From: Altererythrobacter lutimaris
Lineage (GTDB): Bacteria > Pseudomonadota > Alphaproteobacteria > Sphingomonadales > Sphingomonadaceae
Direction of reading: 5' to 3'
Assembly: GCF_013371495.1 (NCBI RefSeq)
Contig: NZ_JABWTA010000001.1
Location: forward strand, 1,550,001 to 1,614,000
Length of the DNA stretch: 64,000 nt
This document shows, piece after piece, positions 8,515 through 18,292 of this stretch. Under the pieces are notes generated by a model. It was not told where the DNA came from. It did not search any database and worked only from the letters and a program-made list of their open reading frames with translations. Position 1 is the first letter of the stretch. Each line of letters starts with the position of its first letter. Position numbers and translations under genes: made by a program.

Positions 8515-11500
8515 ATGCGTTTAAAGACGAAAATGATAAAGTCGTCGCTATTCGTGAGTGCAGCGTGCATTGCAATGCCCGCTTTCGCTCAGGATGCGGG
8601 GGCTGATCAAGCCGAAGACGAGGAAGATGTTTCCATCGCTTCGTCGACCGGTGACACGGACACTTCGATCGTGGTCACCGGCTCGCGTATCCGTCAGGAT
8701 ACGTTCAACAGCCCATCACCGATTCAGATCCTGGACGCTGAACAAGCGATCAAGGTCGGGGTCAGCTCTGCAACTGAACTGCTTCAGCAGGCTCCAGTTG
8801 TAAACGGTGCGCAGATCGACGCGACGCTGAACACCAGCTCGGGTAACTCAAACGCAACCGAAGCACCGCCAACGGGTGGTACCGGTTCGTCAAACATCGA
8901 CCTTCGTGGTCTTGGTGTTGAGCGTACCCTCATCATGGTCAACGGTCGTCGTCTGGGTTCTGCAGGTGCACGTGGTGCTCCTTCGCAGCCTGACATCAGC
9001 CTGCTTCCGCTGGGTCTGATCGAGCGTATCGACGTGATCACGGAAGGTGCATCAGCCATTTACGGTGCTGACGCTGTTTCCGGTGTGGTCAACGTTGTTC
9101 TCAAGGACGACTACGAAGGCATCGAGCTTTCCGGTGGTATCCAGCGTCCTGAAAACGGCGGCGGCAGCATCGAAACTTTCGGTGCAACCTTCGGCGTTGC
9201 CACTGATCGCGCTCGGCTGATGGCGGGTGTAGAATTCTACAACCGTGACCGTATTCGTATCGGCCAGCGTGACTTCACCGCAGGTGGTGCGCGTTCGATC
9301 GAAATCGGCGAAGATGGCACGATCTACGAGATCTTCATCGACGGTAACTTTGACAACTCGCTGCTGGACCTCGGCGCAAACACCCCGGGTGGAGATATCT
9401 TCTTCTTCTACACCCCGGGTCTGAGCGACACGGGCGTTCCGAACTTCTCGAGCTTCAACAACCTGCCGGCACTGCCAGCAAACGCTCGTGACTTCGGCGA
9501 CGGTACGAACTTCATCTGGTTCCCGTTCTACACGGACTCCGATGACAACAACGAAGCTGACCTGGTTCAGCCTCTGAAGCGTTTCTCTTTCGTAACGCTT
9601 GGTTCGTATGACCTCATTCCGGAAGCGAACATTCAGGCTTACTTCGAAGGCTACTACTTCGAGCGTGAGCAGTTCATCCGTTCGGTTAACGAGCAGATCT
9701 TCCCGGACATCCCTGCACTGGTTCAGGAACTGGATGCCGACACAGGTACCTTCACAGGCAACCTCGTCGACAACCCGCTGAATCCGTTCGACTTCAACGT
9801 TGCACCGATCATCACGCTTGACGACATTCCGCAGGAATTCGACGTCAATGTGCAACAGATCCGCTTCGTTGGTGGTGTTCGCGGCGACATTCCAGGCGAC
9901 TTCTTCGAAGATCGTGGCTGGAACTTCGACGTGAACTGGTCATACGACAAGGGTACCGGCTTCGTTTCGCAGCTGGTTCTTAACGAAGAGCGTCTCATCG
10001 CTGCTACGCAGGGTGTCTATGTTGACACCAATGGCGAAGTTGGCTGTGGCCCGATCGACCGTATCGGTGAAGGCGGCTTCTTCTCGCTGACCGAATGTCC
10101 GCTGATCAACTGGTTCGCTGACTCGTTCTATGTTGGCGGCCCGACCGGTGAAGGTGAATTCGAAAACCAGGCGCAGCGCGATTACCTCCTGGGTAACCGT
10201 ACAAACCGCACGGTTATCGAGCAGACCATCTACTCGGCATTCGTAAGCGGCGGCCTTTTCGACATCCCAACGGGTGGCGAAGTCAAGATCGCTCTTGGTT
10301 ATGAACACCGTGACGATGAAATCGACTCACAGAACAGCTTCCTTGGTGTGGACGGCAGTAACGCTTCCGAAAACCCTGTTGCTGAAGGTGAGACACGCGG
10401 TAGCCGTAACCTCGACGAAGTGTATGCGGAAATCCAGATCCCGCTGCTTCTCGACAAGCCGTTCTTCGAAACGCTCCAGATCGATGGTGCTGTTCGTTAC
10501 ACGGACGAGTCGAACTTCGGTGGTGAAGAAACCTACCGTATTCGTGGTCTGTGGCGTCCGGTTGACTGGGTGCAGATCTCAGGTTCTTACGGTACGTCCT
10601 ATCGTGCTCCGAACCTGCGTGAGCAGTTCCTGGCATCGCAGGGCGGTGGTATCGGTGGCGGACTCGATCCGTGCATCAACGCCAACTTCGCGACCACCAC
10701 AGACTTCTCGGATCCAAGCACGATCAACACGATCAACAACTGTATCGCTTCGGGCGTTGTGTTCACCGACGAACTGGACGTGAACGGTGTTGCAGCAGGT
10801 GATCCTGGCTTCCTTGGTCTTGATGGCCAGCCAGACACAACTCTGCTGGGTACTGCGGGTATCACCACGATCCCGACGTCAACCGGCGGTAATGCTGATC
10901 TCGAGCCTGAGACATCTACGTCTTGGACCGCAACCCTCTCGGTTGCACCTCCGATCAGCAGCGCATTCGATATCGAGTTTGCTGTCAGCTATTATGACAT
11001 CAGCATCGAGAACTCAGTGCGTAACCTGGGTGCAGAAACGATCATCAATCGTTGCTTCTCAGACTTGGATTTCCCTGGTCTGACAAGCCCGTTCTGTGAC
11101 TTCATCACACGTGACGCGACGGCCTCCGAGCCAACACGTTTGATCCAGAATGTTACAGCTGGCTTCGTGAACATTGGTCAGGACTCTGCAAAGGGCATCG
11201 ACTTCAACACTCGCTTCAGTGCGAACCTTGAAGAACTGTTCGGTGGTCCAGATGCGGACTTCTTCATCAACGTAGCAGCTTCGTATCTCCTTGAGCGTGA
11301 AACGCAGGTGTTTGATGACGATCCGATCGATGAGCTCGAAGGTACCTTCGGTATCGACGCTGCTGGTCTTCCGTTCTCCTTCCCGAAATGGAAGGGTCAG
11401 ATGACCGCAGGTCTCGGCTTCGGTGACTTCCAGATCCTGACGCAAGTCCGTTACATCGGCAGCCAGGATTTCGAGAACGAACTGCCGCTGAACACCAACC

Positions 11501-11769
11501 CGTTCTTCGTGATCGATCCGGTCACAGGTACGCGTGCAACTTCGACGAACTTTGGTCAGAACATCGGTTCTGAAATCTACCAGAGCTTGTCGGTAGCTTA
11601 CACTTACGACGACCGTGTCGAGTTCTCGCTCGGTGTTCGTAACCTGTGGGACAACGAACCACCGATCGTTGACCGTTCAATCGTGCCACAGCGTCAGAAC
11701 GCGCTGAGCTCGAGCGGCTACGACTTCGTTGGTCGTACGTTCTTCTTCAACACTCGCTTCAAGCTCTGA
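8515..11769 (+). CDS. TonB-dependent outer-membrane receptor 1
   Basis: 1084 residues from the ATG at 8515, preceded by GGAGCC; an upstream ATG at 8491 would spoil the signal peptide. The signal peptide ends at MPAFA. Then comes an acidic linker, the plug domain (IVVTGSRIRQDTFNSPSPIQ, NIDLRGLGVERTLIMVNGRR, GASAIYGADAVSGVVNVVLK) and a long 22-strand type barrel ending in the aromatic FFFNTRFKL. Such receptors import large substrates with TonB energy. Codon choice (CGT, GGT, GTT, GCT preferred) differs from neighbours and suggests strong expression. Nearby secreted peptidases hint at peptides as substrates, but this is inference. Confidence 0.93.
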   Translation: MRLKTKMIKSSLFVSAACIAMPAFAQDAGADQAEDEEDVSIASSTGDTDTSIVVTGSRIRQDTFNSPSPIQILDAEQAIKVGVSSATELLQQAPVVNGAQIDATLNTSSGNSNATEAPPTGGTGSSNIDLRGLGVERTLIMVNGRRLGSAGARGAPSQPDISLLPLGLIERIDVITEGASAIYGADAVSGVVNVVLKDDYEGIELSGGIQRPENGGGSIETFGATFGVATDRARLMAGVEFYNRDRIRIGQRDFTAGGARSIEIGEDGTIYEIFIDGNFDNSLLDLGANTPGGDIFFFYTPGLSDTGVPNFSSFNNLPALPANARDFGDGTNFIWFPFYTDSDDNNEADLVQPLKRFSFVTLGSYDLIPEANIQAYFEGYYFEREQFIRSVNEQIFPDIPALVQELDADTGTFTGNLVDNPLNPFDFNVAPIITLDDIPQEFDVNVQQIRFVGGVRGDIPGDFFEDRGWNFDVNWSYDKGTGFVSQLVLNEERLIAATQGVYVDTNGEVGCGPIDRIGEGGFFSLTECPLINWFADSFYVGGPTGEGEFENQAQRDYLLGNRTNRTVIEQTIYSAFVSGGLFDIPTGGEVKIALGYEHRDDEIDSQNSFLGVDGSNASENPVAEGETRGSRNLDEVYAEIQIPLLLDKPFFETLQIDGAVRYTDESNFGGEETYRIRGLWRPVDWVQISGSYGTSYRAPNLREQFLASQGGGIGGGLDPCINANFATTTDFSDPSTINTINNCIASGVVFTDELDVNGVAAGDPGFLGLDGQPDTTLLGTAGITTIPTSTGGNADLEPETSTSWTATLSVAPPISSAFDIEFAVSYYDISIENSVRNLGAETIINRCFSDLDFPGLTSPFCDFITRDATASEPTRLIQNVTAGFVNIGQDSAKGIDFNTRFSANLEELFGGPDADFFINVAASYLLERETQVFDDDPIDELEGTFGIDAAGLPFSFPKWKGQMTAGLGFGDFQILTQVRYIGSQDFENELPLNTNPFFVIDPVTGTRATSTNFGQNIGSEIYQSLSVAYTYDDRVEFSLGVRNLWDNEPPIVDRSIVPQRQNALSSSGYDFVGRTFFFNTRFKL

Positions 11770-11793
11770 TTTGTAGCCAGTATTGAGAAAAGA

Positions 11794-11824
11794 GAGGGGC
11801 GGTCTTCGGACCGCCCCTTTTTTT
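11794..11824 (+). terminator. Terminator of TonB-dependent receptor 1
   Basis: A perfect 10-bp stem closed by a TTCG tetraloop (11795-11804 with 11809-11818) followed by seven T; it starts 25 bases after the stop codon. A textbook Rho-independent terminator. Confidence 0.93.
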
Positions 11825-12263
11825 GTGCCGCGAACAGATACACTCAAAGAGCCAAATGGGAGCTGGCCGCTACTTCGGATGCGCCGACCCCTTCCCGTCC
11901 GGGTGTAACCGATGAAAGCCATGCCCTCCCACATGTTTGCACGACAGGCCGCAAGCCCAAGCGACACCGAGTGCCCTGCCGGATGAAGTCGGCTTGCAGC
12001 GCATTTATTCGTAGCGCGATGTGACGCAAAGCTCTGCACACAAGCGCTGGCACATAGACTGCTTCTCGCGCGACTACCGCCTTTCGATCTGCCCCAACGG
12101 GCTTGTCTCATCCGTCAGCTACCACAGCCAGACTCCTCAGCGCTTGATCGATGGCTTGATTGCAACGTCTATCGCGCAAGCACTATGGAGCCGACGATAG
12201 TCTCTGTGTGTGAAATTGTGCGACGCCGCATGCCTGCCACCTCTCTCCTGATGCCAGACAAAG
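11825..12263. other. Intergenic stretch without recognisable gene
   Basis: About 440 bases between two convergent genes' terminators. Open frames here (for example one on the minus strand across 11677-12111) have no ribosome-binding site, run into the receptor gene and show no family features. I see no tRNA, hairpin array or repeat. Confidence 0.6.
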
Positions 12264-12295
12264 AAAAGGCCCGGTCTTTCGACCAGGCCCTTCCC
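12264..12295 (-). terminator. Terminator of the S9 peptidase gene
   Basis: Read on the minus strand, a GC-rich stem (GGGCCTGGTC with GACCGGGCC, one mismatch, GAAA loop) is followed by TTTTCTT. It lies 26 bases after the stop codon of the peptidase gene. Confidence 0.8.
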
Positions 12296-12320
12296 TTATC
12301 CGACTCGAGCTGAGGTCAGA

Positions 12321-14333
12321 TTAGAGGCCGCCTGGCCCGCAATCGTTCTTCAGATAGTCGAGGATCTTGGTGTTCACTTGCTGTTTGTGGGTGAACATGT
12401 GGGTGTTGGAGAAGTGGTCCGCGCCTTCGATGGTCACGAACTGGCCTTCTTTCCCAGCCTTCTCAAACGCCTTCTTGTAGTCCTCATAGTGATAATACAT
12501 CACGCGGCGGTCATCGTCAGGGTGGATCATCAATACAGGGATGTTCACCTTGTCGACTTCATTGATCGGGTTGATACCGATCATGCCGCGACGCTGAGAC
12601 CATTCGTCCAGAGCCTTTGGCGCATTGGGATCGCGACGGCCCTTATACTGCTTTTCCGCGTCTGCCACAGCCGCACCTGCAATGGTGCACTGATACAGAT
12701 TATCCTCGCGTGCTGCCGCTACGAGTGCAGCATAGCCACCATAGGACCAGCCGAAGAAGGCAACGCGATCCGGATCGACGAGGCCCTGATCGATGAGGTA
12801 CTTCACACCATCATCCTTGTCGTCCTGCATAGCGAGCCCGTGCTCACCATAACCGGCATCGAAGTGCTTCTGACCCCAACCGGTCGAAATACGGTTCTGC
12901 GGACGCAGAACCATGTAACCGGCATTGGCAAGCATCATGCTCCAGTCGTCAAACAGCACCACGTTGTTCACATGAGGGCCGCCATTATGCTGAACAACCA
13001 GCGGGAATGGGCCTTCGCCCTTTGGTTTCACGATATAAGCAGGAATCTCGAGGCCATCACGAGCCGTGTAGCGAATGTACTCGACATCAGGCAGCTGCTC
13101 TGGGTTGAGCAGAGGATTACGGCTGCCGAGCTTTGCCATGCGGCCATCCTTCACTAGCCAGAATGACCCTGGATCACGCGGACCGACATTGCGTACGATC
13201 ATCGTATTCCCGTCACGCGACCTGCTCGTAATCGACACCTGGTGTGCGTAGGGAATCTGCTGGAGGAACGCTGCATGAAGCGCGGCATGCTCTTCGTCGA
13301 GCCATGCCACCTCATAGCGTGCGCCCGGATACATCGCGCCGACCAGCTTTTCATTGCCTGGGACGGTATGGGTAATGATGCCCATGATGTCGCCTTCTTC
13401 GGCCTGAACGATCTTCTCGCCCCATTCACTGGTCTCGAAATTGAACTCCCACAGCGCTGCTTTGTCTTCGCCATTGCGGTTTTCTATGACGTAGCCCATC
13501 GCCGGGTTGTCTTCACTGAAGCCTTGAACGCCGTGAATGCCGCTCAACACCCGATAAAGATTGGCCTGATCATCGAAGTCCATCGCCAGCGCAGGGATCG
13601 GATCACCCCATGAGCTTTCACCTGGCATACGGTGATACACTTCGAGGACATTCGAAGTCGGATTGATGCGCGTGGAAATGCGTGGATTTCCATCATTATC
13701 AAACTGAATCGTCGGGTGCTTCTCGTTACCTTTGATCACGAGCTGTCGCGAGCCGCGCTCAAGATTGAAACGGTAATAAGCGCGCGGACGGAAAGCCGCG
13801 AACGGATCGACACCAGTGGGATCCGGGATCGCATTGCCAGAACCGATCAGGATCGTGTCCGGCTCATTTGGTAATGTGTTTACGAGGCCAAAATTACCAG
13901 GCAGTTCGGCGAATTTGTTGGATTCGAGGCTGTAAGCAAACGCCTTGTAGCTGCGGATATCTTCTTCAGGGCGCGTGACACGCTTGCGCACAACATCCCA
14001 TGCAGTGCCAAAGATGTAGTTATCGCTCACCCAACGAGCCTGGATGATCTCCATCGGATCCGCATTCAAGCGGCGCAGCGGCTTTGTCATGTCATCTGTA
14101 GAGTAGATCTCCATCAGATACTCGCCCTCTTTGCTTTCAAGCTTGTGGACGAGGACGTGCTTGCCGTCAGGGGACACCTGCACAGCGTTGACGACACTGC
14201 GCAGAGACCAAACATCGACGGGAATAGGCTCAGCAGCTTGCTGTGCGCCTGCCGGCGAAGCTGGAGCCATAGTCAGGCCAAGAGCAGATACGCCGACCAT
14301 TGCGGCGATAAGTGGAGCTTTCAAAGAATTCAT
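12321..14333 (-). CDS. Exported S9-family (prolyl oligopeptidase-type) serine peptidase
   Basis: 670 residues. A signal peptide ends at ASPAGAQQ, so the enzyme is periplasmic or secreted. A beta-propeller-like N-terminal region (about 40-410) is followed by an alpha/beta-hydrolase domain. The triad is Ser530 in GWSYGGY, an Asp in HPDDD (606-608) and His640 in GADHFSNTH. These enzymes cut short peptides, often after proline or as dipeptidyl- or acylaminoacyl-peptidases. It lies 108 bases downstream of a TonB-dependent receptor gene on the same strand, with a terminator between, which suggests a functional pair for peptide uptake and breakdown. Confidence 0.92.
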   Translation of the reverse strand: MNSLKAPLIAAMVGVSALGLTMAPASPAGAQQAAEPIPVDVWSLRSVVNAVQVSPDGKHVLVHKLESKEGEYLMEIYSTDDMTKPLRRLNADPMEIIQARWVSDNYIFGTAWDVVRKRVTRPEEDIRSYKAFAYSLESNKFAELPGNFGLVNTLPNEPDTILIGSGNAIPDPTGVDPFAAFRPRAYYRFNLERGSRQLVIKGNEKHPTIQFDNDGNPRISTRINPTSNVLEVYHRMPGESSWGDPIPALAMDFDDQANLYRVLSGIHGVQGFSEDNPAMGYVIENRNGEDKAALWEFNFETSEWGEKIVQAEEGDIMGIITHTVPGNEKLVGAMYPGARYEVAWLDEEHAALHAAFLQQIPYAHQVSITSRSRDGNTMIVRNVGPRDPGSFWLVKDGRMAKLGSRNPLLNPEQLPDVEYIRYTARDGLEIPAYIVKPKGEGPFPLVVQHNGGPHVNNVVLFDDWSMMLANAGYMVLRPQNRISTGWGQKHFDAGYGEHGLAMQDDKDDGVKYLIDQGLVDPDRVAFFGWSYGGYAALVAAAREDNLYQCTIAGAAVADAEKQYKGRRDPNAPKALDEWSQRRGMIGINPINEVDKVNIPVLMIHPDDDRRVMYYHYEDYKKAFEKAGKEGQFVTIEGADHFSNTHMFTHKQQVNTKILDYLKNDCGPGGL

Positions 14334-14374
14334 ATGCGACTCATTCCGAGGGTGAAAACGAACGTTAGTAAATC

Positions 14375-14415
14375 AAAAAGGCGACCCCAAAACAAGTGTT
14401 TGGAGCCGCCTTTTT
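14375..14415 (-). terminator. Hairpin terminator between receptor 2 and the S9 peptidase gene
   Basis: AAAAAGGC at 14375-14382 and GCCGCCTTTTT at 14405-14415 enclose an imperfect GC-rich hairpin whose A- and T-runs fit a terminator in either direction. It lies 27 bases after the receptor stop codon, so the peptidase gene probably has its own promoter or depends on read-through. Confidence 0.65.
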
Positions 14416-14441
14416 GCATATCCCATCAAATATGAACGGGA

Positions 14442-17400
14442 TCAGAAGTTGTACTGGATACTCGCGAAGAATTCGCGGCCATCATAATCGTAGCCTGCAC
14501 CGATTGCCGTATTTGCGATCGCAGGACCTTCAGCGCTGTCGATCTGCGGCGGTGCGGTGTCGAAGATGTTGTCGATACCAGCGATGATGGTGAAGTTATC
14601 CTTGCGGTAACGCAGCGACACAGTGTGCAGGAACTGATCATCACCAAAGCCAACGTTGCGGCAGAATACACCGTCACCCTCAACACCAACATCACCGGCG
14701 CCCAAACAAGTGTTACTGAAGCGGTTCGGCTCCAAGTCACCATTAGGTGCGACAGGGATACCGTCCGGGCCGTTCTGGAACACGTCAGCAAAAGCATCGA
14801 TGTTATCGATGTCCTGGACGAATTTGCCAGTGTAGCGCAGCTGATAGGTCAAACGCAGGTTGTCGACGTCAGCTGTGAAGATTGCGCGGCCACTCCACTT
14901 TGGAAGGCCCAGCTCACCCACATCGTCGTCAAAGGCGATATCGCCATTGTCATTGATGAAGGTCGTGCTGCGCTCAAGCAGGCGGTTCGCACGGATATCG
15001 AGACCAAAGTCTACAAACTTGCCGAAGACCGGCCATTCCTTGCCGAAGCTCGCATTGATGTCCATGCCGCGAACATTCTGCAGGTCAAAGTTCAGGAACT
15101 CGCTGCTCAACGTGTCGATCAGACCACGGTCGAATGAGTTTACGACGCCGTTTAGTGGGTCATAAGTCAAACGATCGCAGAACGGGCTACGCGTGCCATC
15201 AGTACGCAAGAAGCAGTCATTGATCACGAACTGCTCAGCCGGCTCAATGATCGAGTCCTTCACTTTAATGTCGTAGTAATTGAGACCGATGTTCACATCA
15301 AAGCCGTCACCGATCACCTCTTCGAAAGCAAACCCAGCGGTGATGGAACGAGACGTTTCCGGATCAATGTCGAATGTACCGCCAGAGATCGCGCGAACAC
15401 TGGTGTTCTGAACCGGCTGCGTGTTCGGCGCCAGACCAACCTGAGTTGGGTCACGTCCCTCACGCTCACAGTTTTGAAGCACTTCGTCAGGGCGGGTTTC
15501 GTTAGCCGCAACGTAGCCCACACCGAGTTCAAACGCTTCGTTTGGAACCGCGCATGGATCGAACAGCGTCAGGAAGCCCTGTTGAGCCTGCAAGAAGTTC
15601 TCGCGCAGGTTCGGCGCACGGAATGAGGTGCCGTAGCTGAACTTGAACAGCAGCGGAGCCACCGGACGCCAGCCACCTTTGATCGAGTATGTGAAGTTCG
15701 TTCCATAGAACTCTTCCTTCGTAACACGACCAGACAAGTTGACGGTCAGCTCTTCAACCATCTTCTTGCCCGCCATCAGCGGAAGATCGAGCTCGCCGAA
15801 GCCTTCGACGATGTACTTGTCACCCACCGCGCCAAGGTCCTGGCTGAATGCGAAGAACAAGCCGTTTGACGCCACCTGGTTCGGGTCGGAATCAATCGAG
15901 TCCTTGCGGTATTCCGCACCGACAACGGCACCTACCGGGCCACCTTGCAATTCGAACAGGTTACCTGTGACGAAAGCGGAAAGAATCTTCTGCTCGTAAA
16001 CGGTATCGAATGACCGTTCGCCGAAGAGGTAATCACGCTCAGCCTGCGTCGCGAAGTCGCCGATTGGCGTAGCCAGCAGCGAAGGCGCAAACAGGTTAAC
16101 CGGCACACAGCCTTCGATGAGCCCATCAGCAGCAGCAGTCGGGTTCGCAAGCGCGCTTGCATCGCAAGGCGTAATGCCCGGGTCGCCATAGAAAACGCCG
16201 AACTGGTTCAGATCGCTGTAGTCATCAGCAATTCCGTCTCCGGTATTATCGATGATGCCGTCGCCGTTGAAGTCGATGGTCGGGTCGATACCCAGAGCGA
16301 AAGCCAGACGGTCTTCGCGGACACCGCGACGAACAGAAGCGCCTTCAGAGCGTGAGTAAACGAATGACGCATCGAACTTCCAGCTTGAGCCAATGAACGG
16401 AAGGTCACCCTTGATGCCGAGAACACCACGATACTGCTCTTGCGTCACGTCCACATTGTTGCGGTCGCCTTCAACAGAGATGATCGGGAAGACCGAAACG
16501 TTTACGCCAGTAGGTTCGCCCGGGAAGAAGCCGCCCGGACCCCAAATCGGAACGCCGCCAGAGAATGGAGCAAACAATGCGTTATCGATAGCGCGACAGT
16601 CAGCCCCGCCCGCATCAATGTTACACGGGTTGAACTGGTTTTCCGCCGGAACATCCGGGAAAAGGAACGATTGGAACGCATTGTCCGACCGAATACGCGC
16701 CCGGCTGTAATTCGCTTCAAAATACGGCGTAAGGTTAGCAGCGCCAGGGAGCGTATACTCACCGTAAGCCATTGCGTTGAACAACTTCTGCTGGCTCAGG
16801 AAAACACGGCTCAGATCAGCGTTGCTGCCGTTATAGTCTTGGTCATCAACGTCACGGATGCCGTCAAAGTTGAAATCCAACGGATCGAGGAACGCGTTTT
16901 CGCGGGTCGCAAAGCCAGGAAGTCCGAAGAACTGCAGGTTGTCGAAGGTGTCACCGCGCTGGAAAAAGACCGAGTTCAGGAAAGTGTTGTTCGGAACAAA
17001 CCGACCGGTCACCGACTCAATCTTACAAGAGCTGTTCGCACTGGTCGTGATCTGACCGAATGGACCACCAAAGCTGTCACGCTCGACCAAAGCGCGCGTG
17101 CGCTCGTCAATAGTGAAAATGTTGCCGTTCTCGTCAACTTCCAGATGCTCGTTACAGCCCTGGAAAAAGTCACGGTCGCGGAAACGAATTGTGTCACGAT
17201 AGTCGTATTCGACACCAAGACCGACAAAGCCGCGGTCCAGGTTAATGCCGTATGCGCCGCTGATCGTGAAGTCTTCACCTGCGCCCTGCGGGTTGATCTC
17301 ACCGCGAGCAAATAGCTCGAGACCATCGAAGTCCTTACGCAGGATGATGTTACCGACACCGGCAACAGCGTCCGAACCATAGATTGATGATGCACCATCG

Positions 17401-17936
17401 AGCAGCAGGTCAAAGCGGTCGATCAATGATGCAGGAAGCAAGTTGATCGACGGGTTGACCGGAGCGCCTTCCACACCGGCAGGTGCGAGACGGCGGCCAT
17501 TGACCAGCAGAAGCGTACGGTCTGCACCAAGGCCGCGAAGGTTCAGTGTGGCTGAGCCCGGACCGTTGTCGAGGACGAAGCCCTGGAATGTCGCGTCAAT
17601 CTGCTGACCCGCAGCGGACTCGTCGCGCTGCAGGATTTGCACCGGATCGAACAGGCCAACATCACGGGATTGTTCTGTCGTGATAACCTGAAGGGGCGAA
17701 ATGCTCGAATAAGTGTCGCGAACGATACGCGAACCCGTAACAGTGATGCCACCTTGGAATTCTTCTTCGACTGCACCGCCGGTCGTAATATCGACCTGCT
17801 CTTCTTCCTCTTCCTCGACAACTTCTTCAGCTGGCTCTTCAGCGTCCTGAGCCAAGGCCGGCGCGCCCATTACCAGCGCAATTGCAGATGCGGAAAAGGC
17901 AAGGCCCTTCACGGTATTCGTGTGAAACTTTTTCAT
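14442..17936 (-). CDS. TonB-dependent outer-membrane receptor 2
   Basis: 1164 residues from the ATG at 17936, preceded by GGAG; the frame is open to 17954 but lacks a site there. The signal peptide ends at APALAQ. A very acidic linker (EEPAEEVVEEEEEEQVDI) comes before the plug, with GITVTGSRIVRDTYSSISP, SATLNLRGLGADRTLLLVNG and GASSIYGSDAVAGVGNIILR. The barrel ends in EFFASIQYNF with the expected terminal Phe. It resembles receptor 1 in design and belongs to the large receptors common in Sphingomonadales. The downstream S9 peptidase suggests peptide substrates. Long loops with several cysteine pairs occur in the barrel. Confidence 0.93.
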   Translation of the reverse strand: MKKFHTNTVKGLAFSASAIALVMGAPALAQDAEEPAEEVVEEEEEEQVDITTGGAVEEEFQGGITVTGSRIVRDTYSSISPLQVITTEQSRDVGLFDPVQILQRDESAAGQQIDATFQGFVLDNGPGSATLNLRGLGADRTLLLVNGRRLAPAGVEGAPVNPSINLLPASLIDRFDLLLDGASSIYGSDAVAGVGNIILRKDFDGLELFARGEINPQGAGEDFTISGAYGINLDRGFVGLGVEYDYRDTIRFRDRDFFQGCNEHLEVDENGNIFTIDERTRALVERDSFGGPFGQITTSANSSCKIESVTGRFVPNNTFLNSVFFQRGDTFDNLQFFGLPGFATRENAFLDPLDFNFDGIRDVDDQDYNGSNADLSRVFLSQQKLFNAMAYGEYTLPGAANLTPYFEANYSRARIRSDNAFQSFLFPDVPAENQFNPCNIDAGGADCRAIDNALFAPFSGGVPIWGPGGFFPGEPTGVNVSVFPIISVEGDRNNVDVTQEQYRGVLGIKGDLPFIGSSWKFDASFVYSRSEGASVRRGVREDRLAFALGIDPTIDFNGDGIIDNTGDGIADDYSDLNQFGVFYGDPGITPCDASALANPTAAADGLIEGCVPVNLFAPSLLATPIGDFATQAERDYLFGERSFDTVYEQKILSAFVTGNLFELQGGPVGAVVGAEYRKDSIDSDPNQVASNGLFFAFSQDLGAVGDKYIVEGFGELDLPLMAGKKMVEELTVNLSGRVTKEEFYGTNFTYSIKGGWRPVAPLLFKFSYGTSFRAPNLRENFLQAQQGFLTLFDPCAVPNEAFELGVGYVAANETRPDEVLQNCEREGRDPTQVGLAPNTQPVQNTSVRAISGGTFDIDPETSRSITAGFAFEEVIGDGFDVNIGLNYYDIKVKDSIIEPAEQFVINDCFLRTDGTRSPFCDRLTYDPLNGVVNSFDRGLIDTLSSEFLNFDLQNVRGMDINASFGKEWPVFGKFVDFGLDIRANRLLERSTTFINDNGDIAFDDDVGELGLPKWSGRAIFTADVDNLRLTYQLRYTGKFVQDIDNIDAFADVFQNGPDGIPVAPNGDLEPNRFSNTCLGAGDVGVEGDGVFCRNVGFGDDQFLHTVSLRYRKDNFTIIAGIDNIFDTAPPQIDSAEGPAIANTAIGAGYDYDGREFFASIQYNF

Positions 17937-18292
17937 GATTACTCCAGTACCCAACCCGAGACCAGAATATGAAGTTCTTCAAAATACCGGATCAAATGCC
18001 TGCCCCCGCAGCCATTGCTTATAATCTGATAATGAAGAGAATCTGGGCCCTCTAGATGGGTCAGGGTGTGAAGGAGAGATTAACGCTTGTCAAAGGTCGA
18101 TCCACCGCTTTTGCAACCACTGTGGCGGGATTCCCACATGCCCTTATTTGACGACATTTTCTTCGCCCAAGAGGGCCAATATTGACCAAAAATTTCACAA
18201 AACGACATCTAGACTTACACTTATGTCAATAAGACCGATTAGCTTACAGCGCTGACTACGGGAATCCCGACCACGGAAGCGAGCGCGCGTAA
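17937..18292. other. Intergenic stretch upstream of receptor 2
   Basis: 356 bases between clpB's stop and the receptor's start, both on the minus strand. On that strand TTGATC, 17 bases, TCATAT about 30 bases before the receptor ATG could be its promoter, but the match is weak. After clpB, no hairpin with a T-run is clear. The part at 18130-18240 is AT-rich. No gene, RNA or repeat recognised. Confidence 0.5.

Noticed and set aside
11677..12111. 144-codon minus-strand frame overlapping the end of receptor 1
   Set aside because: It runs through the terminator and into the receptor gene, has no ribosome-binding site and its composition is that of a shadow frame.
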